Shown here: one piece after another, positions 1 through 6,124 of the stretch | How the letters are laid out: the number at the start of each line of letters is the position of its first letter | Numbering within the stretch: position 1 is the first letter of the stretch | Source: an uncultured Acidobacteriota bacterium | GTDB taxonomy: Bacteria; Acidobacteriota; Vicinamibacteria; Vicinamibacterales; UBA8438 | Assembly: GCA_913043805.1 (NCBI GenBank) | Contig: CAJWMX010000069.1 | Span: 1-9,655, forward strand | DNA: 9,655 nucleotides | Direction of reading: 5' to 3' | The notes under the pieces: generated by a model | Databases searched by the model: none | Seen by the model: only the letters and a program-made list of their open reading frames with translations | What the model was told of the DNA's origin: nothing | Translations under genes and position numbers: made by a program

Positions 1-252
1 TACCTGGCCGCGCTAGTCGGCATGGCACCGACGCCGCCGAAGGCGGCGCTGGTGGGCGGGCTGCTCTATCAGCCCTACTACGCGCTGACCCTGATCGTCG
101 CCGCGCTCGTGGTCTGGGCCGCGCCACAGACCTGGACGTTCACGCGCACCCTGACCCCGCTCCGCGCCGCCTGGTGCCTGGTGTTGCTTGGCGTCTCGGT
201 GAGCCTGATGGCCAGCCAGACCTTCAACCCGTTCATCTATTTCATCTTCTGA
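1..252 (+). CDS. MBOAT O-acyltransferase, AlgI-like, C-terminal part
   Basis: This is the 3' end of a gene that begins before the window; the frame is open from base 1 to the TGA at 250-252 (83 residues visible). The visible part has two hydrophobic segments, around residues 15-41 and 55-71, and ends in NPFIYFIF, an ending typical of AlgI/DltB-type membrane-bound O-acyltransferases. Such proteins move an acetyl group across the inner membrane for O-acetylation of exported polysaccharides such as alginate or cellulose. The catalytic His of the family lies upstream and cannot be checked here. The next gene starts 2 nt after the stop and encodes an AlgJ/AlgX-like partner, which strongly supports the call. 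The polysaccharide substrate cannot be told from the sequence. Confidence 0.8.
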   Translation, partial: YLAALVGMAPTPPKAALVGGLLYQPYYALTLIVAALVVWAAPQTWTFTRTLTPLRAAWCLVLLGVSVSLMASQTFNPFIYFIF

Positions 253-254
253 CC

Positions 255-1565
255 ATGCTGACAACACCGGAGGAACGGGAGCGTCAGGCGCGCGACGAGG
301 TCGGGCACACCGCGGTGACGGCGCTCGTCAGTCGCGCCCTGGCTGGGGGCGCGCTCGTCCTCCTGGTCGGCACGCTCGGCTGGCACACGGTGGCGGACCT
401 GCGGGCCGATCCCGGACGCTGGCCCAGGGTGCTCGACCCGCGGGCACTCGCCCCGGTCTGGGACGAGATCTCGTCGGTCGCCGCGACAGAGGGCTGGGTA
501 GATGCGCTCGCGCTCGCCAACCAGCGGGTCGGGGTCAACATCGCCGACTACGAGACCTCGGTCGAAGAACGGTCACCCCTGATCGACGCGCTGGTCCCCA
601 CGGTGAACCTCGTCGTCACGGTCTGGCTGCGCGGCTCGACCGAGTCGGTCTACCCGGGCCGGGACGACTGGCTGTTCTACCGACCGGACGTGGAGTATGT
701 GACCGGGCCAGGTTTTCTCGAAGAAGCGACCCTCGCGGCCAGACGACAGGTCGATCCGGAGCAGGAGCCAGAGTCGCTGCCGGCCCTGATCGAGATGAGA
801 GATGCTCTCGAGGCGCGCGGCATCGCACTGCTCGTCGTGCCGGTGCCACTCAAGCCCACCATCTACCCTGAACGCTTCGCCGCCCGTGCCACGGCGCTGA
901 CCCGGGGTGCCCAGAACGCCTCCTACGCGACGTGGGTAGCGCGACTCGAGGCGGAGGGCATCGACGTCGTCGACTTGACGACGGACTTCTCGGAGGCACG
1001 TCAAACCGCCCCTGACCCGCTGTATCTTCGAGGCGACACTCACTGGACACCGGAGGGCGTCGCGCTGGCCAGCGACCGGCTTGCCGACCACATCGAGGCG
1101 CTCAGCCTCGACTGGGCGGGAGCGCCAATCAGTTACTCCACCTCCACTCTCGACGTGACGAACCAGGGTGACACCCTGACGCTCCTCGACCTACCGGACG
1201 CGCTCGCCAACAAAGCCGCCGAGGTGGTGACCATCAGGCGAGTGCAAGGACCGGACGGCCAGCTCTGGCAGCCCGATCCGGCGGCCGAGGTACTCCTGCT
1301 CGGAGACAGCTTCTCGAACATCTACTCGCTGGACGCCCTCGGGTGGGGCACCGGCGCGGGGCTGGCCGAGCAGCTCAGCCTTCGGCTGGGCCGCCCCCTC
1401 GACGCGCTGCGACTGAACGACGCCGGCAGCTACGCCACCCGCCAGATGCTGGCCGCCCAGCGGCAGCAGGGCCGAGACCGACTGGCCGGCAAACGGCTCG
1501 TGATCTACCAGTTCGCCAGCCGCGAGCTCGCCATCGGCGACTGGCGCACCGGCTTCCCGTACTAG
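255..1565 (+). CDS. AlgJ/AlgX-like SGNH O-acetyltransferase
   Basis: This encodes a 436-residue protein with one N-terminal membrane anchor (about residues 23-46) and a periplasmic SGNH-hydrolase-like domain of the AlgJ/AlgX type. Family landmarks are GRDDWLFY (135-142), GDTHW (260-264), which supplies the Asp-x-His pair (D261, H263), and GDSFS (350-354) with the nucleophile S352. All three triad residues are therefore present and the enzyme should be active. In the alginate system AlgJ takes the acetyl group delivered by AlgI and passes it towards the polymer; I infer the same role here from adjacency to the AlgI-like gene. I chose the ATG at 255 because it follows the upstream stop by 2 nt and gives a normal anchored N-terminus. 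The longer in-frame start at 174 would overlap the MBOAT gene by about 80 nt. No clear Shine-Dalgarno is visible, consistent with translational coupling. Confidence 0.82.
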   Translation: MLTTPEERERQARDEVGHTAVTALVSRALAGGALVLLVGTLGWHTVADLRADPGRWPRVLDPRALAPVWDEISSVAATEGWVDALALANQRVGVNIADYETSVEERSPLIDALVPTVNLVVTVWLRGSTESVYPGRDDWLFYRPDVEYVTGPGFLEEATLAARRQVDPEQEPESLPALIEMRDALEARGIALLVVPVPLKPTIYPERFAARATALTRGAQNASYATWVARLEAEGIDVVDLTTDFSEARQTAPDPLYLRGDTHWTPEGVALASDRLADHIEALSLDWAGAPISYSTSTLDVTNQGDTLTLLDLPDALANKAAEVVTIRRVQGPDGQLWQPDPAAEVLLLGDSFSNIYSLDALGWGTGAGLAEQLSLRLGRPLDALRLNDAGSYATRQMLAAQRQQGRDRLAGKRLVIYQFASRELAIGDWRTGFPY

Positions 1566-1605
1566 CCACACCACGCGTGACCGGGAACGGCGGTAACATG
1601 GCGCC

Positions 1606-3363
1606 ATGATTCGCTCGCGATCCGGTGTCTTAGCGCTGGCGCTGCTGACACTCGCGCTGTCCACCCCAGGGGCTTTCGCCCAGACAGATTCGTTCGTCCC
1701 GGTCACCGACGCCATGCTGCAGGACCCGGCGCCGGAAGACTGGCCCATGTGGCGTCGCACCCTGAACGGCTGGGGGTACAGCCCACTCGACACCATCGAC
1801 CGGAACAACGTCGGCCAGCTCCGCATGGTGTGGACCCGTGCGCTGAACGACGGCGCCAACCAGGGCACGCCGCTGGTCTATGACGGGATGATGTTCATGC
1901 CGAACCCGGGCGATGTCATCCAGGCGCTGGACGCGGCCACCGGCGACCTGGTCTGGGAGTATCGCCGGAACCTGCCTGACGATCTGGACGACTACATCAT
2001 CCCGTCGCTGTCGGGAATCAACCGCAACATCGCGATCTACGACGGGCTCATCATCAACACCAGCGCCGACGATTACGTGTACGCGCTCGACGCGACGAGC
2101 GGGGACCTGGTGTGGGAAACCGAGATTCTCGACTACCGGGAGTTGCCGGCCCACCAGTCGTCAGGACCGATCATCGGCAACGGCAAGATCTTCTCTGGCC
2201 GCGGCTGCATGCCGGACTCTGGCCCCGACGCCTGTGTTATCACCGCCCACGACGCACGGACCGGTGAGGAGCTCTGGCGGCGCCGCACCATCCCGCGTCC
2301 GGGGGAGCCTGGCGACGAAACCTGGGGAGGGCTGCCCTACGAGGAGCGGAAACACGTCGGCGCCTGGATGGTGCCGAGCTACGACCCCGAGTTGGACCTG
2401 GTCTACATCGGCACGTCAGTCACCTCGCCCGCGCCGAAGTTCCTGGTGGGCGGTGTCGACAACACGCACCTGTACCACAACTCGACCCTGGCGCTCGATG
2501 GGACAACCGGCGAGATCCGGTGGTACTACCAGCACCTGAACGACCACTGGGACCTGGATCACCCGTTCGAACGGATCCTGGTCGATACCGCGGTGACACC
2601 GAGCCGGGACGCGGTCGACTGGATCAATCCACGCCTGCAACCGGGCGAACAACGGCGGGTGGTGACCGGGATTCCCGGGAAGACCGGCATCATCTACACG
2701 CTCGACCGGGAGACCGGCGAATTCCTGTGGGCCACGCCATCAGTCAGCCAGAACGTGGTGAGCCACATCGACGGGGCCACCGGAGCCGTGACCGAGAACT
2801 CGGAGGTGGTCTTTACCGGGCACGGGCAGGAAGTGATGGCCTGCCCGATCTGGCAAGGCGGCAAGGACTGGGAGGCCGGCGCCTATAGTCCGCTGACCAA
2901 CCACATGTACATGCCGCTCCGCCATACCTGCGGCCGGGTCATGGTGCAGGCGGGCGCCGGCTGGTACTCGCTGAACGTGCGTTCGGAGATCACGCCCGGA
3001 GAGAAACAGCTGGGCACGATCGAAGCGATTTCGGTGGAGACCGGCAAGGTGACCTGGAGCCACGACCAAGAGGCGTTCACGATGTCGGTGGTCGCCACCG
3101 GGGGACTCCTGCTGTTCTTCGGCGACTCGAATGGCAGGTTCAAGGCGCTCGACCAGGACAGTGGAGAGCTTCTCTGGGAGGTCAACATCGGCTCGCCGGT
3201 GACCGGCTTTCCGGTGACCTACGCCGTCGACGGCCAGCAGTACGTGGCGGTCAGCACCGGCCGCTCGCTAAACACTGGCGCACTCGCCCGGCTGAACCCG
3301 AGCCACCGGCCAAGCGTCGGCAACAATCTCTTCATCTTCGCCCTCCCGGAAGCTAGTCGTTAG
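1606..3363 (+). CDS. Secreted PQQ-type quinoprotein dehydrogenase homologue
   Basis: This encodes 585 residues with a signal peptide (basic start, hydrophobic core 8-20, likely cleavage after AFA at about 25) and a beta-propeller of the PQQ-dependent alcohol/glucose dehydrogenase type. Repeated propeller blade motifs of the form LDxxTGxxxW are seen near 108-117, 161-170, 297-306, 366-375, 476-484 and 515-524. NDHWDLDH (312-319) matches the catalytic region of PQQ alcohol dehydrogenases, with D316 as the likely base and D318 two residues on. The adjacent Cys-Cys pair of classical methanol/ethanol dehydrogenases is absent. The segment aligning with the usual metal-ligand Asn (GxGNP) reads GTSVTSPAP at 269-277. 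The electron acceptor and substrate are unknown; no cytochrome c domain is present. It starts 40 nt after the acetyltransferase gene and is followed at once by a small secreted protein. The propeller family is clear; catalysis is inferred. Confidence 0.85.
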   Translation: MIRSRSGVLALALLTLALSTPGAFAQTDSFVPVTDAMLQDPAPEDWPMWRRTLNGWGYSPLDTIDRNNVGQLRMVWTRALNDGANQGTPLVYDGMMFMPNPGDVIQALDAATGDLVWEYRRNLPDDLDDYIIPSLSGINRNIAIYDGLIINTSADDYVYALDATSGDLVWETEILDYRELPAHQSSGPIIGNGKIFSGRGCMPDSGPDACVITAHDARTGEELWRRRTIPRPGEPGDETWGGLPYEERKHVGAWMVPSYDPELDLVYIGTSVTSPAPKFLVGGVDNTHLYHNSTLALDGTTGEIRWYYQHLNDHWDLDHPFERILVDTAVTPSRDAVDWINPRLQPGEQRRVVTGIPGKTGIIYTLDRETGEFLWATPSVSQNVVSHIDGATGAVTENSEVVFTGHGQEVMACPIWQGGKDWEAGAYSPLTNHMYMPLRHTCGRVMVQAGAGWYSLNVRSEITPGEKQLGTIEAISVETGKVTWSHDQEAFTMSVVATGGLLLFFGDSNGRFKALDQDSGELLWEVNIGSPVTGFPVTYAVDGQQYVAVSTGRSLNTGALARLNPSHRPSVGNNLFIFALPEASR

Positions 3364-3365
3364 GA

Positions 3366-3803
3366 ATGGTGAGCTGGCGCCGAGCCCTGGCGGCGATGAT
3401 CGTCGTCGCGTCGAGCGGCGGGGCGACCGCCTTGGCCCAGCCGCAGGTGGTGTTCCACGGGCGGCCTAGCCTCAAAGTGTCGGAGGGAGCGCTCGAGCGC
3501 CTGCCGACGATGTTGAACGAGACCACGGGCGCCCCGCTCGAGGTCGTCATCACCGTAGAGAACGGCCAGTACTTCTGGGCGTCGCGGCGGAACACGCCGA
3601 TGGGCGTTGCGGAGGGTGAGTCGTTCATCACCTTTGTCGCGCTCAACGGCGGGGGCTATGTCCGGGTCAAGAAGACCGACCTGACCACCACCGACTTCCC
3701 CGTCACGCCGACCGAGGAGCAGTTCGACTACGTCGAGCACATCCCCCTCGGCCTCAACAGCGTCATCTACTACGGCACCCGCGTCGACGACGCCGGTCCC
3801 TGA
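3366..3803 (+). CDS. Small secreted protein of unknown function, next to PQQ dehydrogenase
   Basis: This encodes 145 residues with a typical signal peptide: WRR near the start, a hydrophobic stretch at about 8-22, and likely cleavage after ALA at 24. The mature part of about 120 residues is rich in beta-forming residues and contains GQYFWASRRNTP, FVALNGGGYVRV and FDYVEHIPLGLNSVIYYG. I do not recognise a named domain; similar small secreted proteins occur, as I recall, in Acidobacteria-type genomes without assigned function. The ATG lies 2 nt after the stop of the quinoprotein gene, so the two are probably translated together, and a periplasmic partner or accessory role is a reasonable guess only. 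The gene is followed by the gene-poor junction region. An AGGA sits too close to the ATG to serve as its ribosome-binding site; coupling to upstream translation is more likely. Confidence 0.7.
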   Translation: MVSWRRALAAMIVVASSGGATALAQPQVVFHGRPSLKVSEGALERLPTMLNETTGAPLEVVITVENGQYFWASRRNTPMGVAEGESFITFVALNGGGYVRVKKTDLTTTDFPVTPTEEQFDYVEHIPLGLNSVIYYGTRVDDAGP

Positions 3804-3851
3804 CTGACCCCGTCAATCCCGACTGCCATCTCAGGTGGTGGAAGAAAGGGT

Positions 3852-3963
3852 CGGACCCGCCGATGCGAGGCGGGTCCGCGGGTGCGCACAGCGCACCACG
3901 CGGCCACGGCGCGGGGCATAGGGGTCCCCGCAAGTGGCCGCGAGGGGCTTGGGGCGAAGCCCC
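3852..3963. repeat. Four back-to-back perfect hairpins
   Basis: Four stems follow each other with spacers of only 1-2 nt. Stem 1 is CGGACCCGCC (3852-3861) with its exact complement at 3869-3878, a 7-nt loop. Stem 2 is GGTGCGC (3881-3887) with GCGCACC (3891-3897), a 3-nt loop. Stem 3 is CGCGGCCAC (3899-3907) with GTGGCCGCG (3934-3942), enclosing an inner stem GCGGGG/CCCCGC (3911-3916, 3926-3931). Stem 4 is GGGGCTT (3944-3950) with AAGCCCC (3957-3963), a 6-nt loop. All pairs are Watson-Crick. Such an array is far beyond what a single terminator needs and suggests a folded RNA or an imperfect-palindrome repeat. None of the stems is followed by a T-run on either strand that would make a standard intrinsic terminator. 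The strand of any transcript is unknown. Confidence 0.65.
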
Positions 3964-4008
3964 ATCTGAGAGAGGAAGCGGAGTGGGGCAGTACTCACGA
4001 GATACGGA

Positions 4009-4047
4009 GGACTGCTAAGCAGTCCCGGGACCATCCGACGGGACTGC
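4009..4047. repeat. Mutually exclusive hairpins (attenuator-like)
   Basis: The 7-nt word GGACTGC occurs at 4009-4015 and again at 4041-4047, and its complement GCAGTCC lies between them at 4019-4025. The middle segment can pair with the first copy (3-nt loop) or with the second copy, where the match extends to 8 bp (4019-4026 with 4040-4047). The two foldings cannot coexist. This is the arrangement seen in switching RNAs, but it also arises from imperfect repeats, and there is no gene just downstream on the plus strand for it to control. Confidence 0.5.
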
Positions 4048-4084
4048 CGGGCATCTGGGGCCCCCGCGAGCGACCGAGCCGGGG

Positions 4085-4114
4085 TGTGGGCAGAGCCCCA
4101 CAAAAGAAAAAAAA
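4085..4114. repeat. Hairpin followed by A-rich tract
   Basis: The stem TGTGGG (4085-4090) pairs exactly with CCCACA (4097-4102) around a 6-nt loop and runs directly into an A-rich tract (four A, one G, eight A; 4102-4114). On the plus strand the tract is A, not T, so this is not a plus-strand intrinsic terminator. On the minus strand the T-tract comes before the hairpin, so it is not one there either. The tract marks the boundary between the hairpin-rich block and the minus-strand coding debris. Confidence 0.5.
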
Positions 4115-4120
4115 CACGTC

Positions 4121-4228
4121 GCCACCCCCGCCGCCGAAGCGCGGGTTGACGATGTTGTTGAAGATCGAGCCGAACGTGAACCTCCGGTTCACGTTGAATG
4201 AGTAGTCGAAATCGGTGTCGAGCTGGCG
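4121..4228 (-). pseudogene. Fragment resembling a TonB-type outer-membrane barrel
   Basis: On the minus strand 36 codons read as a plausible protein piece: it contains LDTDFDYSFNVNRRFTFG followed by a segment ending NNIVNPRF and five glycines. The alternating aromatic and polar residues, with an Asn-rich turn before NPRF, resemble the C-terminal strands of TonB-dependent receptors. There is no start codon of its own context, it is preceded by an in-frame TAA (4229-4231), and beyond the glycines the frame runs into the T-rich tract and non-coding hairpins. It therefore looks like a relic. The other two frames here give nothing protein-like. The family call rests on pattern only and is uncertain. 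Confidence 0.4.
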
Positions 4229-4360
4229 TTACTGGAGCGCCTCGACGAGACGGAGATCGGAATCAGAGGAGGGAGCAGGCTGGGCGTGCGCGCTCGGCAC
4301 ACACGCCCCCCCAAGGCTTACGACGAACGCCGACACCAGCCACCGGGTCGACGAAGACAT
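4229..4360 (-). pseudogene. 43-residue signal-peptide ORF, likely truncated gene start
   Basis: The ATG at 4358-4360 opens a 43-residue frame ending at TAA (4229-4231). It encodes a convincing signal peptide: a single Arg at residue 6, a hydrophobic core at about 7-19, and cleavage after AHA at 26. The mature part is only about 17 residues and ends DLRLVEALQ, which resembles the opening helix of secreted ankyrin-repeat proteins, where the repeat array would normally follow. A GGAACGAG just before the ATG can act as a ribosome-binding site. The start lies 16 nt after the stop of the preceding minus-strand gene, so it may have been the last gene of that operon before being cut. The same frame continues after the stop into the barrel-like fragment. 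It could instead be a genuine short secreted peptide; truncation is my preferred reading. Confidence 0.5.
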
Positions 4361-4376
4361 CTCGTTCCGTATGACG

Positions 4377-6101
4377 CTAGCGACCCTCTTCCGCCTCGCG
4401 AGCGCGGGCGCCGGTCAAGATGTTCGGCATCCCGTAGTTGCCCTCGTGGCAGGCGTACTCGACGAGCTCGTACTGGGTTTCGTCACGCACATAGGTGAAC
4501 ATCCCGGTCCAGGGGCGGGTGAACACCTCCGGATCGTCGATGGTGAACTGATACTGCAACGTGTCAGGTCCGGTCCGCGTGTAGCGCTCGGTAAGCGTCA
4601 GCGCATCGGTGGTGCCCCGGAACGACACGCGGCCGTTCAAGTTCTTGATCTCCACCACGAGCGTATCGCCGTCCCAGTGCCCACGGGCGTCACCCAGCCA
4701 GGACGTGATCCCCTCGCCGACGTGCGGCTTCGGCTCAGTCGGGATGACGCGGGTCTCGTGGATCATCTCGCGCTGAACGGCCACGTAACCCGGCCCCTGC
4801 ACTATCTGCATGCCGTTGTTGTAGACCTGCGGCGTGGGAATCAGGGTCCGCGTGATGCAGCGCACCCACGGGCTCAGGTCCTCGGGGCCAGCGGCGAGCC
4901 GGCGCACGCCGGAGGTATCGACACGGTTGGCCATCGCCGCCTGCGCCTCGGCCGTCATCTCGGGAATGCGACCATCGGGTGGATCGATCACCATCGCCAC
5001 CTGCTGCGACGGCGCGGACTTAACGTAGCCAAGCGTCGTGTCACGCCACTCCGACTCGTAGCCCCAGATGCTGCCAAGGGTGCCCCGTTCGCGACGCGCC
5101 GCCGCCTGCTCCGGCGTCAACACCTCGGTGTCGGTCAGATCCTGGGGGCGCTCCATCGGGATCCCGTGGGCGGCATCGCCGGTCCAGACTCCCTGGAAGT
5201 CCGGCGCTCCCCACGGGGTGCGAGGCACGGTGTACTCCCGCTGCTGAGTCGTAATGTCGACCACGTCGTCCATCGAGCGGGCTACCCCGGCGAAGCCGGC
5301 CTCGACCACCGCGACGCTGACATTGTCCGGCGCCGCGACGAACCCCCGCCGGGCCCCGGTGCGACCACCCTCTGGCACCGCCGGCTGCTGGGTGAACGAG
5401 ACTCCGGCCTGGGCCAGCTGAGCGCTGTCGCGGTCGACATCATCGAGCTCGAACGCGATGTGGTCGATGGCTCGACCGGTCGTGGCCGCCGGCACCCCGT
5501 CCTCGTGCTGCAGAGCAAAGAGCCAGATGTCGCCGAACCGCAGACCGTCGATGCGACCTCGGAGCTGCGCGGCCTCGCCGCCGAAGTGCTCCGAATACCA
5601 GGCCAGTGTCGCCGCGGGATCAGTGGCGCTGAGGTGGATGGAATGGAACCCGATCCGGTCGCTGTCCTCGACCAGCTCGATCCGGGTGCCCCACGGGTCG
5701 AAGACGAACGCATGCTTGTAGAGCCCGGGCTGATCCCGCAGCGTCGATCCGTCCGGGAACCGCTGCAACCGGACGCCCGCCCCGCCGACCCCCACCGACT
5801 CGAGCTCGTTCATCTTCGCGGAGAGATCCGCGTAGGAGAACGAAATGCGATCGATACCGGTCCGCTGGCTGCTCCCGAGCGACGGCTGCGAATCGAAGGT
5901 GACCTGCACGCCCTGGCAGTCGACCGAGTCGTCACGATCCGACAGCGGCTGGCAGTCGAGATGACGCGAATACCAGCGCACCGCCTCGGTGGCATCCGAG
6001 GAGGTGATATGCACGTGGTGGTAGTCGGCCGCGTCAGCCGCCAGCGGCGAGAAGAACAGCGCGCCGGCTACCAGCGCAAAAGTCGGACGTCGAAACAGCA
6101 T
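4377..6101 (-). CDS. Secreted double-VOC fusion protein, downstream paralogue
   Basis: This encodes 574 residues: a signal peptide (cleavage near ADA-AD, about 24), a first VOC domain (about 26-145), a second VOC domain (about 150-270), and a C-terminal domain (about 288-574) of an uncharacterised secreted family marked by PDFQGVWTGDA, GHWDGDTLVVE and DPEVFTRPWT. VOC domains form metal sites in glyoxalases and extradiol dioxygenases. Here H29 and E142 are kept in the first domain, but the expected second His is Arg (R85, codon CGC), and in the second domain the first His position is Ser (S154) with H214 kept. Both sites therefore look impaired. The ATG at 6101 is chosen because AAGGA lies 7 nt upstream (6109-6113) and it gives a proper signal peptide. 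It starts 23 nt after the stop of its tandem paralogue. The substrate is unknown. Confidence 0.8.
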   Translation of the reverse strand: MLFRRPTFALVAGALFFSPLAADAADYHHVHITSSDATEAVRWYSRHLDCQPLSDRDDSVDCQGVQVTFDSQPSLGSSQRTGIDRISFSYADLSAKMNELESVGVGGAGVRLQRFPDGSTLRDQPGLYKHAFVFDPWGTRIELVEDSDRIGFHSIHLSATDPAATLAWYSEHFGGEAAQLRGRIDGLRFGDIWLFALQHEDGVPAATTGRAIDHIAFELDDVDRDSAQLAQAGVSFTQQPAVPEGGRTGARRGFVAAPDNVSVAVVEAGFAGVARSMDDVVDITTQQREYTVPRTPWGAPDFQGVWTGDAAHGIPMERPQDLTDTEVLTPEQAAARRERGTLGSIWGYESEWRDTTLGYVKSAPSQQVAMVIDPPDGRIPEMTAEAQAAMANRVDTSGVRRLAAGPEDLSPWVRCITRTLIPTPQVYNNGMQIVQGPGYVAVQREMIHETRVIPTEPKPHVGEGITSWLGDARGHWDGDTLVVEIKNLNGRVSFRGTTDALTLTERYTRTGPDTLQYQFTIDDPEVFTRPWTGMFTYVRDETQYELVEYACHEGNYGMPNILTGARAREAEEGR

Positions 6102-6124
6102 CGAGATTTCCTTTCCGGATCTAC

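Larger units (their letters stand above)
3804..4120. other. Gene-free junction with dense inverted repeats
   Basis: This roughly 320-bp stretch lies between the end of the plus-strand genes and the coding debris of the minus-strand set. No open frame in it looks like protein: the translations are low-complexity and match nothing I recognise. Bases 3804-3851 show nothing. From 3852 onward the stretch is unusually rich in perfect stems, listed separately, and ends in an A-rich tract (4102-4114), which stands out in GC-rich DNA. It could be a structured RNA, a repetitive intergenic element, or a non-autonomous mobile element. No transposase, target duplication or flanking long terminal repeat was seen. 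Confidence 0.6.

Noticed and set aside
573..1091. Minus-strand open frame inside the AlgJ-like gene
   Set aside because: The plus-strand frame carries the complete SGNH triad and family motifs; the antisense product is Arg-rich and unrecognisable.
4085..4114. Intrinsic terminator after the hairpin array
   Set aside because: The tract after the stem is A on the plus strand, and on the minus strand the T-run precedes the stem, so the order is wrong for both.
3882..4205. Plus-strand 107-residue open frame across the hairpin array
   Set aside because: The translation is low-complexity, dictated by palindromes and the A-tract (run of Lys and Pro), and has no ribosome-binding site. It is better explained as non-coding.
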